Counted from the stretch's first letter, positions 1-12,070 are shown. The stretch is DNA of 64,000 bases from Artocarpus heterophyllus (GCA_025403435.1 CM046332.1:3917596-3981595); one strand, 5' to 3'. Notes: generated from the letters alone by a model not told the origin. Numbers and translations are program-made.

Positions 1-643
1 GATATTAGCTATGCGGTCGGGATTGTGAGTCGATTTCAGGCGGATCCAGGACCGAACCATTGGGTTGCGGTAAAGCATTTTTTCAAGTACCTAAAAAGGA
101 CTCGAGGGTATATGCTTGTGTATTAGGGTGAGGATTTAACTCCTCTAGGATACACTGATTCAGATTTTCAATCCTGCCTGGATTCTAGGAAATCGACATC
201 GGGGTTTGTGTTTATTCTGGGTGGCGGTGCCATCAGTTGGAGAAGTGCGAAGCAAGATTGCACTTCGGATTCAACGATGGAGGCCGAGTATGTGGCGGCT
301 AGTGATGCTTCGAAAGAAGCAGTGTGGCTCCGCAAGTTCCTTGGGGATCTTGAGGTAGTTCCTGGTATGGATAAAGCGGTATCACTGTACTGTGATAACA
401 GTGCGGCGGTAGCTAATGCTAAGGAACCAAGATTTCACAAGAAGAGTAAGCATATTGATCGGAAGTATCATGTGATAAAGGACTTCGTTGAGAGCGGGCA
501 TGTCACGGTGGACAAGATCGCGTCAGAGGACAATTTAGCTAATCCATTTACGAAGACACTTTCTGGGAGAGTCTTCGAAAGGCATGTGGATGCTATGGGG
601 ATGCGAAATTTGCAGTATTTACTCACTTAGTGCAAGTGGGAGA
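1..643 (+). pseudogene. Ty1/copia pol 3' end (RT tail + RNase H), element A
   Basis: Open from the first base in frame 1, this is the last part of a copia polyprotein. It contains the end of the RT region ([12 protein letters not shown], then ADPGPNHW) and RNase H, with the motifs EAEYVAAS, LYCDNSAAV and HIDRKYHVI, ending in a stop at 628-630. An in-frame TAG at 124-126 (a Ser codon in the minus-strand copy B) breaks the frame, so this copy could not make an intact RNase H without readthrough. It is nearly identical to the corresponding part of element B (23708-24360, opposite strand). Everything upstream lies outside the window. The polypurine tract and LTR follow at once. Confidence 0.93.
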
Positions 644-644
644 T
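631..644 (+). other. polypurine tract of copia element A
   Basis: The purine-rich stretch TGCAAGTGGGAGAT directly precedes the LTR start TGTTAG. The same string occurs in inverted orientation next to the 3' LTR of element B. It is the expected plus-strand priming site of reverse transcription. Confidence 0.85.
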
Positions 645-2062
645 TGTTAGACATGTATGCTCTAAGGAGTAAAAATGTAATACGTTTTTGGAGACATTTT
701 TATCAATAAAGAATTTATTCGTTTATATATACCAAATATTGTCCTCTTTACGTTCATATTTGTTGAATGTATGATAAGCAAACAGTAGTCTGAGACTGTC
801 AGTCTAAACCTTAAGAGTTGGGCATATGATGGGATGATTATGCGGTAGACACGACTCTTAAGGTGATGGTCTAAAATATATGATCCGCAATCGAGGGAAT
901 AAAGTTGGGCGCTTTATTCATGTAAAGATTGTTATGTTGTCTATATCCCTTTTGGGAGATGGTTTGTCTTGGCCATCGGAGTTGGACTCCGTGAATAGAA
1001 ACATTGGCGCATTGTCATAGGTGACGATGTGTTGGATCGGGACATAAAGTGAATTGATTTGGATTAATAATTCTGTCTTGGCAAATCGATTCACTTTAGA
1101 CAATCATTTGTATTGTATCTTAATCCTGAGATGAATAATGGGCCCGTTGTCTCGACTTATGTCTTTTGATGTACCAATGGGTGACTCCCACATCTCTATA
1201 GTGGCATGCATGCCGGTACGTTGGAGGCATGACTCTTGATAGCGTAGACTTGTTATTCATAGATATGGAATCCATAGCTCCTCTTCAGGAGTAATGATAT
1301 CCTCTTCTATGCGTTGTCCTGTAATTGGAAAACTGGAGCGCTCAACCATTTGGATACATAGGTGTAACCGAATGGTATACTATCTTTGGATGGTAAGTTT
1401 TCTAATGGTGAGACAATGGAACGTAAGATAAAAATAATCGGGAAGGTAAGACAGAACTTGTCCTTAAGCCGATTATGGATGATCATATGGGGATGCGATA
1501 CACTATGATATGTCATGGAGACTTAGCTACACGAGCTTCGTAATTCTATAAAGTTTGAGAGTGCAGCTCCAAGCTTTTAGTCGAGTAGCGTTGGAGTTGA
1601 TAATTGTGAAATGTATATCTGGGATATTGGGTTTCATAATTATCATGAGCTTGAACTTTATAGGTCCATTTTGGTCCCCTTTGCTAGCTCACAAAATCCT
1701 CGTGCTTTTCCAATAATTGGTGACTTATGTCGGATTTATCAGATTGGTTTAAAATTTATAAGAATCAAATAATTCATGTCTGTTTATCGGTTGAATTAAT
1801 TATGTAAGAAATTAGTTCAAGATGAACTTGTTGAATTATGGCGTTTGGATAATTCTTGTCTGTTTATCGGTTGTTTTAATTTTGGACAATTAGAACAAGA
1901 TAAACTTGTAGAATTATTGTGAATTGATTTATTTTCTTAGAGATTGTCTTGATAAAGTTTGTTTTGATCCGATATCTTTTCTATTGGGCTATTTGAATCA
2001 AAACTGAGACTTTATCCTTTAGAATCTCAGGTGGAAAATAAAAGATTCGCGGAGATTTTTTC

Positions 2063-2149
2063 TCGGCAGTTCGGCCTGCCTATAAGAAAGTTCGGCCTGC
2101 CGAACTGGCCAGTTCGGCCTGCCTATCTCACAGTTCGGCATGCCGACCG
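2063..2149. repeat. palindromic TCGGC-NN-GCCGA cluster in U3 of LTR A
   Basis: Four to five copies of an interrupted palindrome (TTCGGCCTGCC, TTCGGCCTGCCGAA, TTCGGCATGCCGA) are packed into less than 90 bp, roughly 120-200 bp upstream of the TATA box. The TCGGCATGCCGA copy is a perfect 12-bp palindrome. The same cluster is in both LTRs of element B (22178-22262, 29847-29929), and a diverged one is in solo LTR C (10632-10711). Its position suggests a transcriptional control block; that function is inferred. Confidence 0.8.
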
Positions 2150-2265
2150 CGACAATTAAGATTACGCGTTTTTCACACGTATCTTATCAGATATTGATCC
2201 GAACTTGATTCTATTTCGATTTTTGAGACCTAATATGATATGGACTGACCCCAAGGACCAATAGG

Positions 2266-2273
2266 TATAAAAA
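2266..2273 (+). promoter_or_regulatory. TATA box of LTR A
   Basis: TATAAAAA lies about 400 bp before the LTR end. It is conserved at the same place in both LTRs of B (minus strand, 22052-22059 and 29721-29728) and as TATATAAA in solo LTR C (10830-10837). It fits the core promoter that starts the genomic RNA roughly 25-35 bp downstream. Confidence 0.75.
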
Positions 2274-2666
2274 GGGAGTGAGTCTAATGATTTACTAAGA
2301 TCAATTTGAGAGATTAAGAGTGATACTCTTCTAGTGAGCATCTGAAAACTCCCTGAGAGCTTTTGTTCACAAATCACGAACACTAGCTTTGGGTTCTCTC
2401 TATTGGTTGGAAGGAGAGTCACCGGTGGAAGAGCTGTACGTGTGAGCCCACACTCACTCCGGTTGTGGATAGAGAATAGCAAAGAAGACCAGTTGGTTGA
2501 GGCTCTTCTGGAACGTTACTTCTCTACACAGGTCGCGGAGGTTCTTCGGCACACTGAGGTTAGTAAGATCTGTTTAATTTATACATATAACATGTCAAAC
2601 TTGTGTTTTGGAAAATACTCTGATGAAAAAAATTTTAAAATTCCGCTGCGCACTTTGTTTCCAACA

Positions 2667-2705
2667 ATTGGTATCAAAGCCGAGGTTTTTACATAAATTT
2701 GCAAA
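2667..2705 (+). other. primer binding site and leader stub of a second copia unit
   Basis: Directly after LTR A comes AT followed by TGGTATCAAAGCCGAGG and about 20 bp more. These match the primer binding site and first leader bases of element B (reverse complement of 29291-29328) with one base change in the tRNA-Met-like site (TCAAAG for TCAGAG). Similarity stops after TTTGCAA. So the LTR at 645-2666 is followed by the start of another internal region, not by host DNA. Confidence 0.85.
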
Positions 2706-2739
2706 ACGACATAATGTTGGTATCTTAAAGGGGGTAGAT

Positions 2740-5690
2740 TGTAATGACCGAGAAAATTTCATTAATAAAACCTAATATTTAATTGGGTTTAATTAATGAA
2801 TTTACCCTTAAAAATGTGATTTTTTGTAAAATTATAATTTTTGTAAAAATTACGATAAAGTATGGAAAACGACATTGATTGCAAATTTTATGGCAAATGT
2901 GATATAATGTTGGATATGGCAAAATGCAGAGTTTATGAGTTTAATGACTCAAAAATTTGTAAATAATATCCATAAAATGAATTTTATATCACAATTAATT
3001 GTAAAATTGTGATATAAACGAATGGGTGATTAGAATGTAAATAGGACATAGAGGTTGTCCAAACCCTAATTTGTAGTAGAAAGGAGGCCAGAGTAGTATA
3101 AGAATATTGTTAAGTGAAAACACATATATGAAAAATGTCATATTTGGCCTCCAAAAGTGAACGAAAAATCAGTTGAATATTTTTATACAATCTAAGGATA
3201 AAAAATGCACTGATGTGGCCACGATAGTATAAGAAAATACTCCGTGACAAAAAATTACACTGTGTAAATTGTTGGGCCCTACAAAGTGGATACCCAACCG
3301 AATTTGATTGGGCCACCAAGCTTGGAAATGTGGCCCAATAGTATGATGCCACCTAGGGGTATACTCATGGGTTACGATGAGTCATCAAAGTGGATAAGGA
3401 AGCATTTATTGCAAAATTATCAAAAAAATCTCCATTTTCTTCTTCCTCCCATATTCGGCAGCCATAGCCAAAGCTCTCAAAAAATTTTCTCAATCCCATA
3501 CTTTGCAAAGACAACCCCAAAACAAGTTTTAGAAGCAAGCTCAAGGATTTTTCACAAGATTTAAGGTAAAATCTCAAACTTTTTACAAAGTTTTCAAGGG
3601 ATTTTGCATGGGTTAAGGGGGAAATTAATTCATGGTGTTTTTGCATGAAAATTAAGCCTAGGAAGGAGTTCAAGGAGCCTTGGAAGGGTAGAAAACAAAA
3701 GAGTGTTATTTGGGTAAATTTTAGATTTCAAAGCTTTGAAAATTTGTGAATTTTGTTTTGATTTTTATTCTTTTAAGCCCATGTGGGTTCTTGAGCATGT
3801 ATTTGATGAAATTTCATGTATATGTGATGTATGGCATGTTTAAGTTGTGAAATTTTGGTTTACGATGCAAAATGATAATTTTTACAAAAAATATTATTTT
3901 TGTAAATTTGTTGTTATTCTTAGTAAAAATGATGTTTGAGCATGAAGATGATTTGAATAAGGCATGGAATGGTTTCTGTAGGGATAGATTTGCAATTTTG
4001 AAATGGATTTTTATAAAAAAGCCTTAAGGACTAAATTGAAAGAAAAAGTTCTTTCTCAACAGAATTAAAAACTGGCCAAAAACGCCCCTGTACAGTGAGA
4101 TTTTCACAAAAGTTAAAACATAAAAGTTGTAGATCTTGACGAAATTGTTAGCCATTGGAGACAATTAGTCAAAAATCTCGACCGATGGTGAGATTTTGAT
4201 TTTTCAAGAATTTACAAAAATTGTGAAAAATTTTAAAAAAGGCAAAAACATCATTTCCCAAAGGATTTTGAATATGGTACTTTGAGCAAAAATGATCCTT
4301 GAGAAAAATAGGAAATTTTGGAATAAAAAGAACAATTTTAGCCTCGGAGGTAAAATTGTCAAAATTTTCAATTTAAGGGTTAAATTGTAAAGTTTTATAG
4401 AAAAGGGGCTTAGGTATGAAATAAGGAGATGCGAGCTACTAGGGCATGATTTTAAAGTTAATATGTGGCTATTTTTGTTAAGAAAATGAAATCGAGCACA
4501 TGCAGGTCCATAGGGGCCATGGAGGGCAAAATCGTCAATTTGGCTCGAATAACCCTAACCATTCAAAAATGTTTCAAATGGGAAAAGAAAATGATTAGAC
4601 AGATTTTCACTCTTCGTTAGTAACGATATGGTAGAGTTAGATAGAAATAAGAAAACCAGTGACTTTCAGAGTTGTATACAGTGACACAACTCAATATATT
4701 GATTAACGAATATTTTGCATTGAAACAAAATAGAATATTGGCTAATGGCTTTGAAATTGGCCAACAGGAGCCTAGAAGTCTAGGATAAAAGAGAATCAAG
4801 GTCGTTTTACGTGGTACATGAAATCAAGTAAGTATCCTTCCCACCTACAATATGAAAATGTAGATATAGAATGTATGTACATGTATACCTGAGTATATAT
4901 TAAGGTGTAAACTTGTGAGTTTGCTATAAATCAAATACCTAGAGGTATAGTGTGGATACCTGTGAATATACAATTAAAATACCTAAGTGTATAACATGTT
5001 ATGTGTTAGTATGTACAATATATTACGTACCTGTGTGTATAATGATGAATACCTGTGTGTATAGAATGTTATGTACATGTGTGTACAATGATGAATACCT
5101 GTGTGTATATAAAGTAAGTACTTGTGTGTACTATGTTATGCAAACGAATTTATGTGTAATGGATAACATGTGATTATCACATCATACATGGTATGTCAAC
5201 CATAATAAATAAACTGATAAATATGTCACCAGAAATTAAGAAAAGTGTCGTACCGACTCCTGAATCAAGGTGAGTTTAATGGATATAGTATGGTCATGGT
5301 GTTACGTAGACCTAAATGAAATTGTGCAAAGGTATGAACACTTGGGCCCTAGTTAAAGATAAGAATTGTGGAGATAAGGAAAGTTTATAAGAAAGTATAA
5401 TTGAATCATGCATTTATTTGAATGTCTATGTAGGATTTATGGGAGTTACTGGGCGTTAGCTCATTAAGTATTTCATGCTCTAGTTATTCTGACGAGAAGT
5501 CAGAATAAATATTAATGATGAGCTGGCGGATGAATGATGTGTGCAGATCGGATATGGAGTCCGCTACTAAATGTTTTCGTTGTGTATATTTTAAGTTGTT
5601 TTGAAATGAAATGTTTAGAAAGAAAAATGTTGTAAAAGTAAAATAAGTATGCAAATATAAGTGTGTGAATGTACTTGGTCTCAAAGATTG
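2740..5690 (+). repeat. Ty3-type LTR, 3' truncated
   Basis: A polypurine tract (TTAAAGGGGGTAGA, 2726-2739) precedes TGTAATGACC, the usual start of Tekay/Del-like Ty3 LTRs. About 2.9 kb of non-coding sequence follows that reads like such LTRs, with iterated phrases such as TAAAAGTTGTAGATCTTGACG and a long GT-rich stretch. No terminal CA with an inverted TGTAATG match was found, so the right end is taken as the point where sequence character changes, near a repeated 18-mer. ORFs inside are not coding in style. Lineage assignment rests on the terminus only. Confidence 0.6.
4940..5150. repeat. degenerate ACCTGTGTGTATA minisatellite
   Basis: Roughly 45-bp units built on TACCTGTGTGTATA and AATGATGAATACCTG repeat imperfectly, with two clearest units near 5039-5066 and 5085-5112. 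The repeat is internal to the Ty3 LTR and is probably a lineage-specific expansion. Confidence 0.6.
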
Positions 5691-5758
5691 ACAAACACTA
5701 ACACAGGACACAATTTGAGCATTAATTCATTTTTCATCATACTTGGTCTCAAAGATTG
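5673..5758 (+). repeat. 18-bp direct repeat at Ty3 LTR breakpoint
   Basis: ACTTGGTCTCAAAGATTG occurs at 5673-5690 and again at 5741-5758, at the place where LTR-like sequence gives way to the minus-strand relic H. It may mark a deletion or template-switch junction. Confidence 0.5.
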
Positions 5759-8757
5759 CATAAAGTTTATGACTCAAAGAGGAGTCTAACTATTGTGATC
5801 ATGTAAAATTTCAATTCAAATTCCAACCCTACCATACTCCTAGTTCCTTAAGTGTGTGTGTGATGGCTCTAACACTTATGCATCTACACTCGTATCAGTT
5901 TATGTCAACAAGCATGTTTTGGAAGATCTCTAGATTAGCCAAATTTGTGAACTCCATAAGCCTATTTTCAAACCACTCTCTACTAATGTAAACTATCACA
6001 ACATCAGAGATTATTATGACTTTATTCGGCTTGAAACGTGTGGCTAGGTTAAAAAGATGAGATAAAGGATATAATGTGGCTTAAAATTCACCCATAAACA
6101 CACAATTTGCCTTAGAACCTCGTAAAGGCATCGTTTCATCTCTCCAAGTATACTTCCAAACTTACGTTGCATTATCTTTGTCATTCACATTTATTTGATG
6201 TATTCCCTTATTTCTTTTTTTTTTGTTTTTTCATTTTGTTTTATTTTGATTTTTTTGAATATTTTTTTGATAATTAATATATAACCCTTGACAACGTTAC
6301 TCAAAACTCCACCCATCCTCCCATAATACCAAAAAACTTCAAATAATTTCCTAGACAATCAATTCATGCTTATGGGTGGAGGACAAAGTAGGACAAAATT
6401 ATTCAAAGGCTAGGCTAATTATGTCGCTAACAAGGAAAATGGATAATAAGGCTTAAAGGGGGTAACTAGTGATTACATGATGTCAATGGTCGGCTTGGAA
6501 AGCTCAAATGGTCTAAAAAAAGTCTAAATCATGTCCCTAACGTTGTTTAGCCTAGGATTTCACCTCAAGTGATCATCAAATAGGTTTTAGAGTTCGTTTG
6601 AGATCAAAAACATCACTTAATCAACATAAACTTCCTCTAAGTGTAAACTACTTTGGCGATCAAGGTGTAAGTGCTCAAAGTGCTCAAACAATCAGGGCAT
6701 TGTAAACCAATATAAGAAAAACAAAGAAAAACAACTACAATTATTATCCCCTAAGAGCCATATTCAATTTCAATCATCATCATATTTTTGGCCTCCTATG
6801 ATCTAAACTAAACAATGCTCAAACGACACAACTTTTCTTATCTAATTACTATCAAATGCAAAGGAAAAAAAGAAACCTAAACTAAAACCTAATTAAACCA
6901 TAATAACTAATTGACACAAACAAAACATAAAGCAACAAACGACCCCCAAGCCTGAACAATACATTGTCCTCAATGCTAAAAAAAAAAAAAAACAAGAATG
7001 AGAAAGGAAAAAACACTCTCTAAACTGAAGGTTGCGGCAGCCTATTGCTCCATGTCCTCATTCTCTTTACCATCTTCATTGAAAGTAGAGACTTTAGAAA
7101 AGTTGTCCAAGTTCATGTCTAGATACATGGTCATGTGGTTCATCATTTATGCCAAGTTACATATATGGTTTTAGTTTTTGAAATTTTTTTTTGGCAAGCT
7201 GAGCGCTTAGGCGCCCAGGAGTTGGCTCCTTCTCTCGGGTTTTTACTCTATAGTAGCACCTAGGCACCTAAAATTTAGCGCCTAGGCTATTTTGCCATTC
7301 TTTTGCATCTTGATGTCTCGCGAAAGCCTAAAATCACCATAAACAAAACCTACATCATGATTAAGTTACAAAATAAACTAAAACTAAAAGAAACAACTAA
7401 CAAACTAAATAACATTATGAAAACTGAAATAGAAAAGGATAGAGAGCTTAGGTTGCCTCCTAAAAAGCACTTGTTTTATAGTTATCAGTCTGACTCTTAG
7501 AGAAGTGCTCCTCAAAGAGCAGCTTTCGCCCATAGTAAGTGTCAAAGAACACCACATATGGGTCTTGGTTATAGATGCCCTTAAGTTTGGTAAGATTTTG
7601 AAGTGATTCGCACATTGTACCAACAACACATGTCTTCAAATGATGTACTTTTCATGGGAACTTCATTATTAGCTTGAGCTTGAACAGGGTGAGATGTAAT
7701 GGTGGTGATGTCCATGGCCAACATGAATTGGTTAGTTATCTATATGTTGGAACCACTGATGAGCTCAAATCAATTGTCTTATGAACTTCTATATCCTCCA
7801 ACGACCCCCGTAGCTTCTTTTCATATAGGAATTCTTGTAATAACCTTTCTATTTGCTCTTCCTTGTCATTTTGGCTATCCATTAGCATGCTTGTTATTTG
7901 ATCTTCATAAAAGTCAGAGTTTTGGATAGACTCCTCTTAATTTAGCATGTGTAGATCGTTGTTGATTGAGCAGGAGCCCAACTTAGCAAATGGTTGAGCT
8001 AACACAATTTGAAAGGGTTCTTGTTCTTCATCTTGATGCTCTATTTCCTCTAGAGGCTTAAATTCCCGAGGTTTCACACAATCATCATCAAACAAAATCA
8101 CATCCTTTATCGTTTAATAGTCACCATAAGGATTTAATGTTGCAACTTCCTCCTCTAGATGACTCTCTAAAATTATACTCTTTTAACAGATTTGTTCATT
8201 AAGATATCGCCTAAAGTTGGAGATTTCATGACTTCCCTCAAGAGTGGCCTTTAGATGGTCTAAAGCAACTTCTAAAGGTGCCTTCTTTTCTTGATATTAG
8301 GGTGGATATTCCATGAATGATTTTGGTGTCTGTCCTAGTAGGAATTGTGCATTGAAGAATTCAAATGCCAACGATAATTAAAGGCTATGATATCCTCCAA
8401 TAAGTAGTACGCTTCATCAATGGTTCTTAAAAAGAAAGAATGACCATTGGAAATTGTGCTTTTCTACCTAATCTCTAGCTTTAAAACACAATCCCTTAAT
8501 AAATATTTGGAGAAGAGCCCACTTTGGCGGGTTGTGATGTGGCTATCGATGAAGCATATCTTTAAATCGCTCTCAAGTTGCATAAAATAGTTCCATATGT
8601 TGTTGGACAAAACTTGCAAGGATATTCTAAGGAAACATCATGAAGAACTTTGGAAAACAAATGACTTAAAAAAATTAGAACAAATAAAACAAATAAAAAA
8701 TGTTCAAAGTAATCTTAGAGCTAATTGGTATCGATATTAACTAAATTAAACAACAAT
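5691..8757 (-). mobile_element. Ty3 (Athila/Tat-like) non-autonomous relic H, internal region
   Basis: Read on the minus strand from right to left, the sequence shows a tRNA-Asp-like primer binding site, a decayed gag, and a conserved C-terminal block at 7501-7629 (reading PYVVFFDTYYGRK). After these come the motif GGAGGCAACCTAA with AACAAGTGC (7449-7475) and finally a GCATTGAGGACAATG block with CTTGGGGGTC (6940-6976). The last two are known landmarks of the 3' non-coding part of Athila/Tat/Calypso-type elements. No reverse transcriptase, RNase H or integrase is recognisable. The GAG-only structure resembles non-autonomous derivatives of that lineage. The left end is not defined. Confidence 0.65.
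8200..8640 (-). pseudogene. retrotransposon gag relic (element H)
   Basis: The minus-strand reading gives fragments resembling the plant Ty3 gag domain. One is a block RFKDMLHR...PHHNPPKW, where the family has an ERFKDLL..CPHH motif, followed by a short helix-rich stretch. Several stops and frameshifts make it non-functional. A related but better preserved gag lies at 52195-52921. Gag would form the capsid particle. Confidence 0.6.
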
Positions 8758-8774
8758 CCCCAGTAATAGCGCCA
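8758..8774 (-). other. tRNA-Asp-like primer binding site (element H)
   Basis: On the minus strand this reads TGGCGCTATTACTGGGG, close to the plant Ty3 consensus TGGCGCCGTTGCCGGGG. It sits six bases from the LTR start TGTTGC at 8781. The same arrangement recurs at 53731-53744 and 62297-62309. Confidence 0.7.
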
Positions 8775-8780
8775 AAAACT

Positions 8781-11700
8781 TGTTGCAAAAAATCTACAAG
8801 TGGATAGAATCGTAGACAAGTAATAAAGAGTGAGTAGAATATCGCTCTCACTAGGATTGCATTAATCTAGCTAAGTACCAAAATTGAGTAACTCTAAAAT
8901 TATTTGAACAATCAAATATAAAATAGAAGAAATAACAAAACAAAAAAATATAAATAAAAATCTAAATAAATAAAAGATTAGGGCATCCGATTTCACCTAA
9001 ATTAATCCTATTTAAATTATCTAATCTAATCAACTGATGTTTACTCTTATACCGATAACGAAATTTTGTTAAGTAATCACTAATCTTTCTCAAGCATTAA
9101 TAATTTAACCCAATTAGCAAGTTTCTTACATCTCTGTGGAAATTCTAAACTTACCAAGATTCATTAAGAACAGGAAATTTACAATGTTACATATGTTAGA
9201 CATGTATGCCCTAAGGAGTAAAAATGTAATAAGTTTTTGGAGACATTTTTAGAAATAAAGAATTTATTCATTTATATATACCAAATCTTGTCCTCTTTAC
9301 GTTCATATTTGTTGAATGTATGTTAAGCAAACAGTAGTCTAAGACTGTCAGTCTAAGCCTTAAGAATTGGGCATATGATGAACTGATTATGCAGAAGACA
9401 CGATTCTTAAGGAGACGGTCTAAAGCATATGATCCGCTATCGAGGGAATAAAGTTGGGCGCTTTATTCATGTAAAGATTGTTATGTTGTCTATATCCCAT
9501 TTAGGGAGATGGGTTGTCTTAACCATCGGAGTTGGACTCTGTGAATAGAAACATTGACACGTTGTCATAAGTAACGATGTATTGGATCGGGACATAAAAT
9601 GAATTGATTTGGATTAATAATTCTGTTTTGGCGAATCGATTCACTTTAGACAATCATTTGTATTGTATCTTAATCCTGAGATGAATAGTGGGCCTGTTGT
9701 CTCGACTTGTATCTTTTGATGCGCCAAAGGGTGACACCCACATCTCAATAGTGGTATGCATGCCGGTACATTGGAGGCATGACTCTTGATAGCGTAGACT
9801 TGTTATTCATAGATATGAAATCCATAGCTCCTCTTTAGGAGTAATGATATCCTCTTATATGCGTTGTCCTGTAATTGAAAAACTGAAGCACTCAACCATT
9901 TGGATACATAGGTGTAACCAAATGGTATACTATCTTTGGATGGTAAGTTTTCTAATGGTGAGATAATGGAATGTAAGAGAAAAATAATCAGGAAGGTAAG
10001 ACAGAACTTGTCCTTAAGCCGATTATGGATTTTCATATAGGGATACAATACACTATGATATGTCATGGAGACTTGGCTATACGAGCTTCGTAATTCTATA
10101 AAGTTCGAGAGTGCAACTCCAAGCTTTTAGTGGAGTAGCATTGGAGTTGATAATTGTGAAATGTATATATGGGATATTGGGTTTCATGATTATCATGAGC
10201 TTGAACTTTATAGGTCCATTTTGGTCCCCTTTGCTAGCTCACAAAATCCTGTAACGACACGGCGTGCTTTTCCAATAATTGATGACTTATGTGGGATTTA
10301 TCAGATTGGTTTAAAATTTGAAAGAATTGAATAATTCATGTCTGTTTATCGGTTGAATTAATTTTGTAAGAAATTAATTTAAGATAAACTTGTTGAATTA
10401 TTGGGATCAGATAATTCTTGTCTGTTTATCGATTGATTTAATTTTGGATAAATTAGATCAAGATAAACTTGTAGAATTATTGTGAATCGATTTATTTTCT
10501 TGGAGATTATCTTGATAAAGTTTGTTTTGATCAGATAACTTCTCTATTGGGTTATATGAATCAAAACTGAGACTTTATCCTATAGAATCTTGGGTGGAAA
10601 ATAAAAGATTCGCGAAGATTTTTTCTCGAAAGTTTGGCCTGTCGAATGATGTGTTCGGCCTGCCGATGGGGCATGTTTGGCCTGCCGATCAGGCTGTTCA
10701 CCCTGCCGATCAGAGAGCGATAAGATTACGCGTTTTCACGTGGATCTTATCAGATATTGATACGAACTTGATTCTGTTTCTAGTTTTTGAGACCTAATCT
10801 GATAAGGACTGACCCTAGGGACCAATAGCTATATAAAGGGAGTGAGTCTCATGATTTACTCAGATCAATTGAGAGATTAAGAGTGATACTCTTCTGGTGA
10901 GCATCTGAAAACTCCCTGAGAGCTTTTGTTCACAAATCACGAACATTAGCTTTGGGTTCTCTCTATTGGTTGGAAGGAGAGTCACCGGTGGAAAAGCTGT
11001 ACGTGTGAGCCCACACTCACTCCAGTTGTGGATAGAGAATAGCAAAGAAGACCAGTTGGTTAAGGCTCTTCTAGAACGTTACTTCTCTTCACAGGCTGCG
11101 GAGGTTCTTCACACACAAAAGTGAGTAAGATCTGTTTGATTTATACATATAGCATGTCAAACTTGTGTTTTGAAAATTACTCTGATATATATAAATTTTA
11201 AAATTCCACTGCGCACTGTTTTTCCAACAACATAAGTCTCATAGATATCTCTATCTTATGATTATCTCATAGCATTCAATCATGGCCTAATTTAATTATT
11301 GCTTCTCAGCCTCAAACTAAATTACAAATTATGCAAAAGGTGCACAAACTTTTACAAGCATTAATATCAAATTAAACGCTTAGCCTAGACAATGAATATA
11401 CATTGAATTGAATTAAATTAACAGCTACATTGTAGTCCTAGAGTAGAAAAATTATTTTATAATGAAACTAAAAACAATCTTAAATAATGTCTTAAATATG
11501 ATGAGTGAAGGAAAACAATTGTGTTTGGATATGAAGATGATTTTCTTCTCTAAGTTGCACCCTTCTTCTTCTCCAAGGCAGTAAGTTCTCTTCTCTTGTT
11601 TGCAGTTTTCTTTATTAAAAACAGCTCTTCAACCCTTCATATTGTTCTATTTATAGGCTAGGGTTTGTAAGGGTAATTTTTTGATGAAATTAAATTCAAA

Positions 11701-12070
11701 GTTGAATAAAAAATCGCACCAGCACTGAGGATTTGTGATTTTGGTGCCTAGGCTTTGTAATGGCACCTAGGCTTCGTGTTTTTAAGGCCTAGACGCTAGG
11801 CTCTTGGGTTTTAATACTAGGATTCCTCCTACAGGAGCGTCTAGGCGCCCATAAACTAGCGTCTAGGTTTTATTCCGTCTCCAACTACACTTGTACTCAC
11901 TTTTCGGTCCGTTTTGCCTCGCAACTTGCCAATGTGCATTTTTCTTCTCAAAACCTACAAAAGAACATAAAACAATATCAAGCTCTTAGAAATTGCTCAA
12001 AACTAACATATATTAAGTTGGAATCATCTAATTAATTAGCCTAAAACTAACTTATCAATAGCTCAATCAC
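8781..12070 (-). repeat. LTR of element H, split by solo copia LTR C
   Basis: The LTR begins at 8781 next to the primer binding site. It is interrupted at 9193/11230 by LTR C and resumes with a copy of the 5-bp target. A minus-strand TATA box, TATAAATA, is at 11650-11657. Without the insert the R-U5 part would be about 0.8 kb. The right border (about 12000-12100) is estimated from composition and not from a clear terminus. Confidence 0.5.
9194..11229 (+). mobile_element. solo copia LTR C (2036 bp) with 5-bp TSD
   Basis: The sequence runs from TGTTAGACATG to TTTCCAACA and aligns to LTR A and the B LTRs over its whole length, with clearly more differences than A and B show to each other. It is flanked by ACATA on both sides (9189-9193 and 11230-11234), so it is a true insertion later reduced to one LTR by recombination. 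It has TATATAAA at 10830-10837 and a rearranged palindrome cluster at 10632-10711, in which spacer sequences differ from A and B. Reading frames inside have no coding character. Confidence 0.95.

Larger units (their letters stand above)
645..2666 (+). repeat. LTR of copia element A (2022 bp)
   Basis: The LTR starts TGTTAGACATG and ends TTTCCAACA, with TGTT/AACA termini. It aligns end to end with both LTRs of element B (minus strand) and with solo LTR C. It lacks about 14 bp near 1697 (between AAATCCT and CGTGCTTTT) that B and C have, which accounts for its shorter length. It contains two 80-bp tandem copies around the phrase TGTCTGTTTATCGG (1771-1850 and 1851-1920), a palindrome cluster at 2063-2149 and a TATA box at 2266. 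That places U3 at about 645-2290 and R/U5 after it. Short ORFs inside it on both strands recur only because the LTR copies are nearly identical. Confidence 0.93.

Noticed and set aside
2162..2696. Same ~100-residue ORFs recurring on both strands inside the copia LTRs (also at 21647-22163 and 29283-29832)
   Set aside because: They recur only because the LTR copies are nearly identical. They overlap the promoter region on both strands and show no coding bias or domain.
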